NCBI GenBank assembly: GCA_032718475.1
Contig: JAUCBJ010005467.1
Span: forward strand, 1-20,828
DNA length: 20,828 nt
From: Nemertoderma westbladi
Taxonomy: Eukaryota; Xenacoelomorpha; Nemertodermatida; Nemertodermatidae
Reading direction: 5' to 3'
This document shows, in pieces, positions 19,099 to 20,828 of the stretch. Under the pieces are notes generated by a model. It made no database searches and was not told the origin of the DNA. It saw only the letters and a list, made by a program, of their open reading frames with translations. The position numbers were made by a program, and so were the translations under genes. Position 1 is the stretch's first letter. Every line of letters begins with the position of its first letter.

Positions 19099-19565
19099 AT
19101 GAAACTTATCTCCACTCTATTATTTGCTTTCCACACAACAATTGCTGCTTCTACCTTTACCTGTCCTGTTGGAGTGAAGTGGGAGATTTACTCTGAAAAC
19201 AAACAACGTTACACAAAAAGTATATCAAGATAAATTAAAACGGTTTATAAAGAGTAACCCTCAGTTTGAAAACCAGACAATCACTCAGAGCGGTTGTCAT
19301 GGATGCCGTGTGTTGTCGTACATCGGTTACGGATATCCCGATGGCCATGACAAAGGCATCATTGCGTATCATGATTATCAATGCTACCCCTGTGTACCGC
19401 TTAACGAAGATTCCTGCACTTACTACATGCAGGTTGTTCTTCGTGATCAGGGTGAAGAGGAAAGGTTTAACTATGGGGTTAAATTGTTGAATCTTGTCAA
19501 TTGGCTGAGTACTGATGTCACCGTAACTTATGAATCGCCGACATACAATGTTGTTGTTCCATCAT
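19099..19565 (+). pseudogene. Secreted Cys-containing protein, frameshifted and truncated
   Basis: I do not recognise this protein. An ATG at 19099, 22 bases after the minisatellite, starts a signal-peptide-like N-terminus (MKLISTLLFAFHTTIAAS) followed by TFTCPVGVKW; this frame stops at 19231-19233. The +1 frame is open from about 19177 and reads NVTQKVYQDKLKRFIKSNP, then SGCHGCRVLSYIGYGYPDGH, YQCYPCVP, CTYYMQVVL and LSTDVTVTY, with six cysteines by about 19440. A one-base indel between about 19177 and 19230 would restore one frame; an intron that short is unlikely. The 3' end appears cut near 19560, where sequence turns into antisense of the BEL/Pao gag. It could be a decayed host gene or cargo; composition and continuity favour a once-real gene. 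Confidence 0.5.
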
Positions 19566-20828
19566 ATATAACACTTTCTTGTCCCAGCGTGTACCTACTC
19601 CACCCTTCGGTAAAGTAGTAGCCACTGCTCTAATAACCATAGCACTCTGATACTCATGAGACTTACCTAGCCAATCTAATTGTCTGCAGATCTCCTGAAT
19701 CTCATCGGAAAACTCTATAATCCCGCTGCTAATAAACTTTCGGGGCGCTACCAACTTTGCATACAAATACCCAGCTATGTTATTCCTATTACCATACCTG
19801 ATGTTTAGTGTATCCCAAACTTGTCTTAATCCGTCTGGATGTCCAATAAGCTTTAACGCCATTAACTTGGGAGATCCTTCCAAGCACTCGATGAGGAATC
19901 TAAGTTTCTCTCCATTAGATAGCACAGAGTTCTGTATGTTATCTTTGTAATATTCATTAAAAGGTAACCATTTCATCTCATCTCCATTGAACTTGACGAT
20001 CTCTCCCACCTTTACTGCTTGCCGGGCTTCGGTTCTAGCCATTTGACGCGTAAAACTTTCTTGGGCCATCGTGTTATTTAATATCGAGTTATCGGTATAT
20101 AAATTTCTCGGATTATGATCAGGTCTATAGGGAATATCATTATCAACATGTCTATAATTACCCTTAATAGGGTTCACTATAGGAGTTTCTACTTCGCTAG
20201 CAGTATATATGCGTGTAGGCTCCACACCTTGCGCATGCGATACTTCAGACCTAACAGGTTGACACATTGTTACCGGGGGTGGTGGTATACCCTTTTGTAA
20301 ATTTACTAATTTATCGCGTTCTAGCGCGATACTTTGCTGCACTTCTTGCAACTCTAGCCTACTTTCCCTTACTGGTGCCCTTTAACTGTTGAACAGTCCC
20401 TTCTAACTCTCGGACCTGTTGGGAGGAGCGCGCTCGATTCTCCTCCATCTTTCCGAGGAGAATGTCCATCCCCCGCCGTCTCTCGTCCACCCAATCAACC
20501 GCCGAAGCGGGATCCGCCAACGTCGTAGCGGGCAGACGAGGGACTACGGGCGACATATCCGTTATATTTCGCTCGGGGTCCAGGACCTGACACTGTTTCA
20601 GCCTGGGCTGTTCCTACTGGGCACAGGTAGCTTGGTGCTGTGTAGAGGGAATTTAGAAGGTAGCTTCTGGGAGCACAGGTGTCTCTATCACCGAAGGGGT
20701 GATTTCAAGAACAGGCCTAATTATTTCAGGCTCATCTACTATAGTAGGGAGTCTTTCTATTGTAATTATTTGGTCTGTGGGCTCTGTACTACCTAAGTTG
20801 GTGTTATTTAGTTGCCTTCGAACAGCTG
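19562..20828 (-). pseudogene. Decayed BEL/Pao-type gag, running off the window
   Basis: On the minus strand, coding runs in from the window edge (frame starting at 20826) with a Pro/Glu/Ile/Thr-rich N-terminal part. Stops TAA at 20655-20653 and TAG at 20616-20614 interrupt it. It resumes with VDWVDERRRGMDILLGKMEE (coiled-coil-like), ends at TAG 20361-20359, and continues in the +1 frame as LQEVQQSIALERDKLVNLQ. The main domain reads KFNGDEMKWLPFNEYYKD, EKLRFLIECLEGSP, LKLIGHPDGLRQVWDTLNIR and YLYAKLVAPRKF. This resembles the DUF1759 gag domain of BEL/Pao elements. Similarity is lost near 19560, so the 3' part and pol are missing. Two stops and one frame change show it is dead. Confidence 0.7.

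Noticed and set aside
19518-19565. Extension of the BEL gag frame to its stop at 19518
   Set aside because: The last residues are antisense to the plus-strand gene relic and lose similarity to the gag domain, so this end is probably not original.

Overview
The window looks like accessory, repeat-rich DNA from the nuclear genome of an animal, probably an invertebrate. The evidence is a spliced two-exon host gene with GT-AG borders, fragments of at least five retroelements, AT-rich introns and spacers, minisatellites and inverted-repeat elements. There are no bacterial operons or ribosome-binding sites. The species cannot be named from the sequence. The many TACCGGTA and TAGGCCTA palindromes are compositional only.

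Layout. (1) 1-4581: a decayed plus-strand Ty3/Gypsy pol (RT end, RNase H, integrase), split by a 2.56 kb nested insertion (1827-4386). The insertion holds a broken LINE reverse transcriptase, a 689-bp mariner-like MITE and 48-bp inverted arms. (2) 4976-6151: a broken RTE-like LINE ending in a short TAG tail, followed directly by a ~50-bp motif that recurs three more times. (3) 6201-8522: AT-rich sequence with no gene seen. (4) 8523-10237, minus strand: the one convincing host gene, a GFOD-type member of the Gfo/Idh/MocA oxidoreductase family, 411 residues in two exons. (5) 10238-14122: noncoding sequence with dispersed and tandem repeats and many ACCGGT palindromes. (6) 14123-19076: a 17-bp minisatellite of about 25 units split by a young, nearly intact minus-strand Ty3/Gypsy LTR retrotransposon (14248-18768). 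(7) 19099-~19560: a broken gene for a small secreted Cys-containing protein. (8) ~19562-20828: a decayed minus-strand BEL/Pao-type gag running off the window.

The best system here is the 4.5-kb LTR element. Its 258-bp LTRs differ at two positions and it has a CTTAT target duplication. It carries gag with two zinc knuckles and pol in the order protease, RT, RNase H, integrase. A complete-looking -1 frameshift cassette (G GGA AAC, 7-nt spacer, two-part stem) joins gag to pol. It has almost no leader between LTR and gag, no usual TGG primer site at the LTR edge, and one UGA inside the integrase GPY/F module that probably disables this copy.
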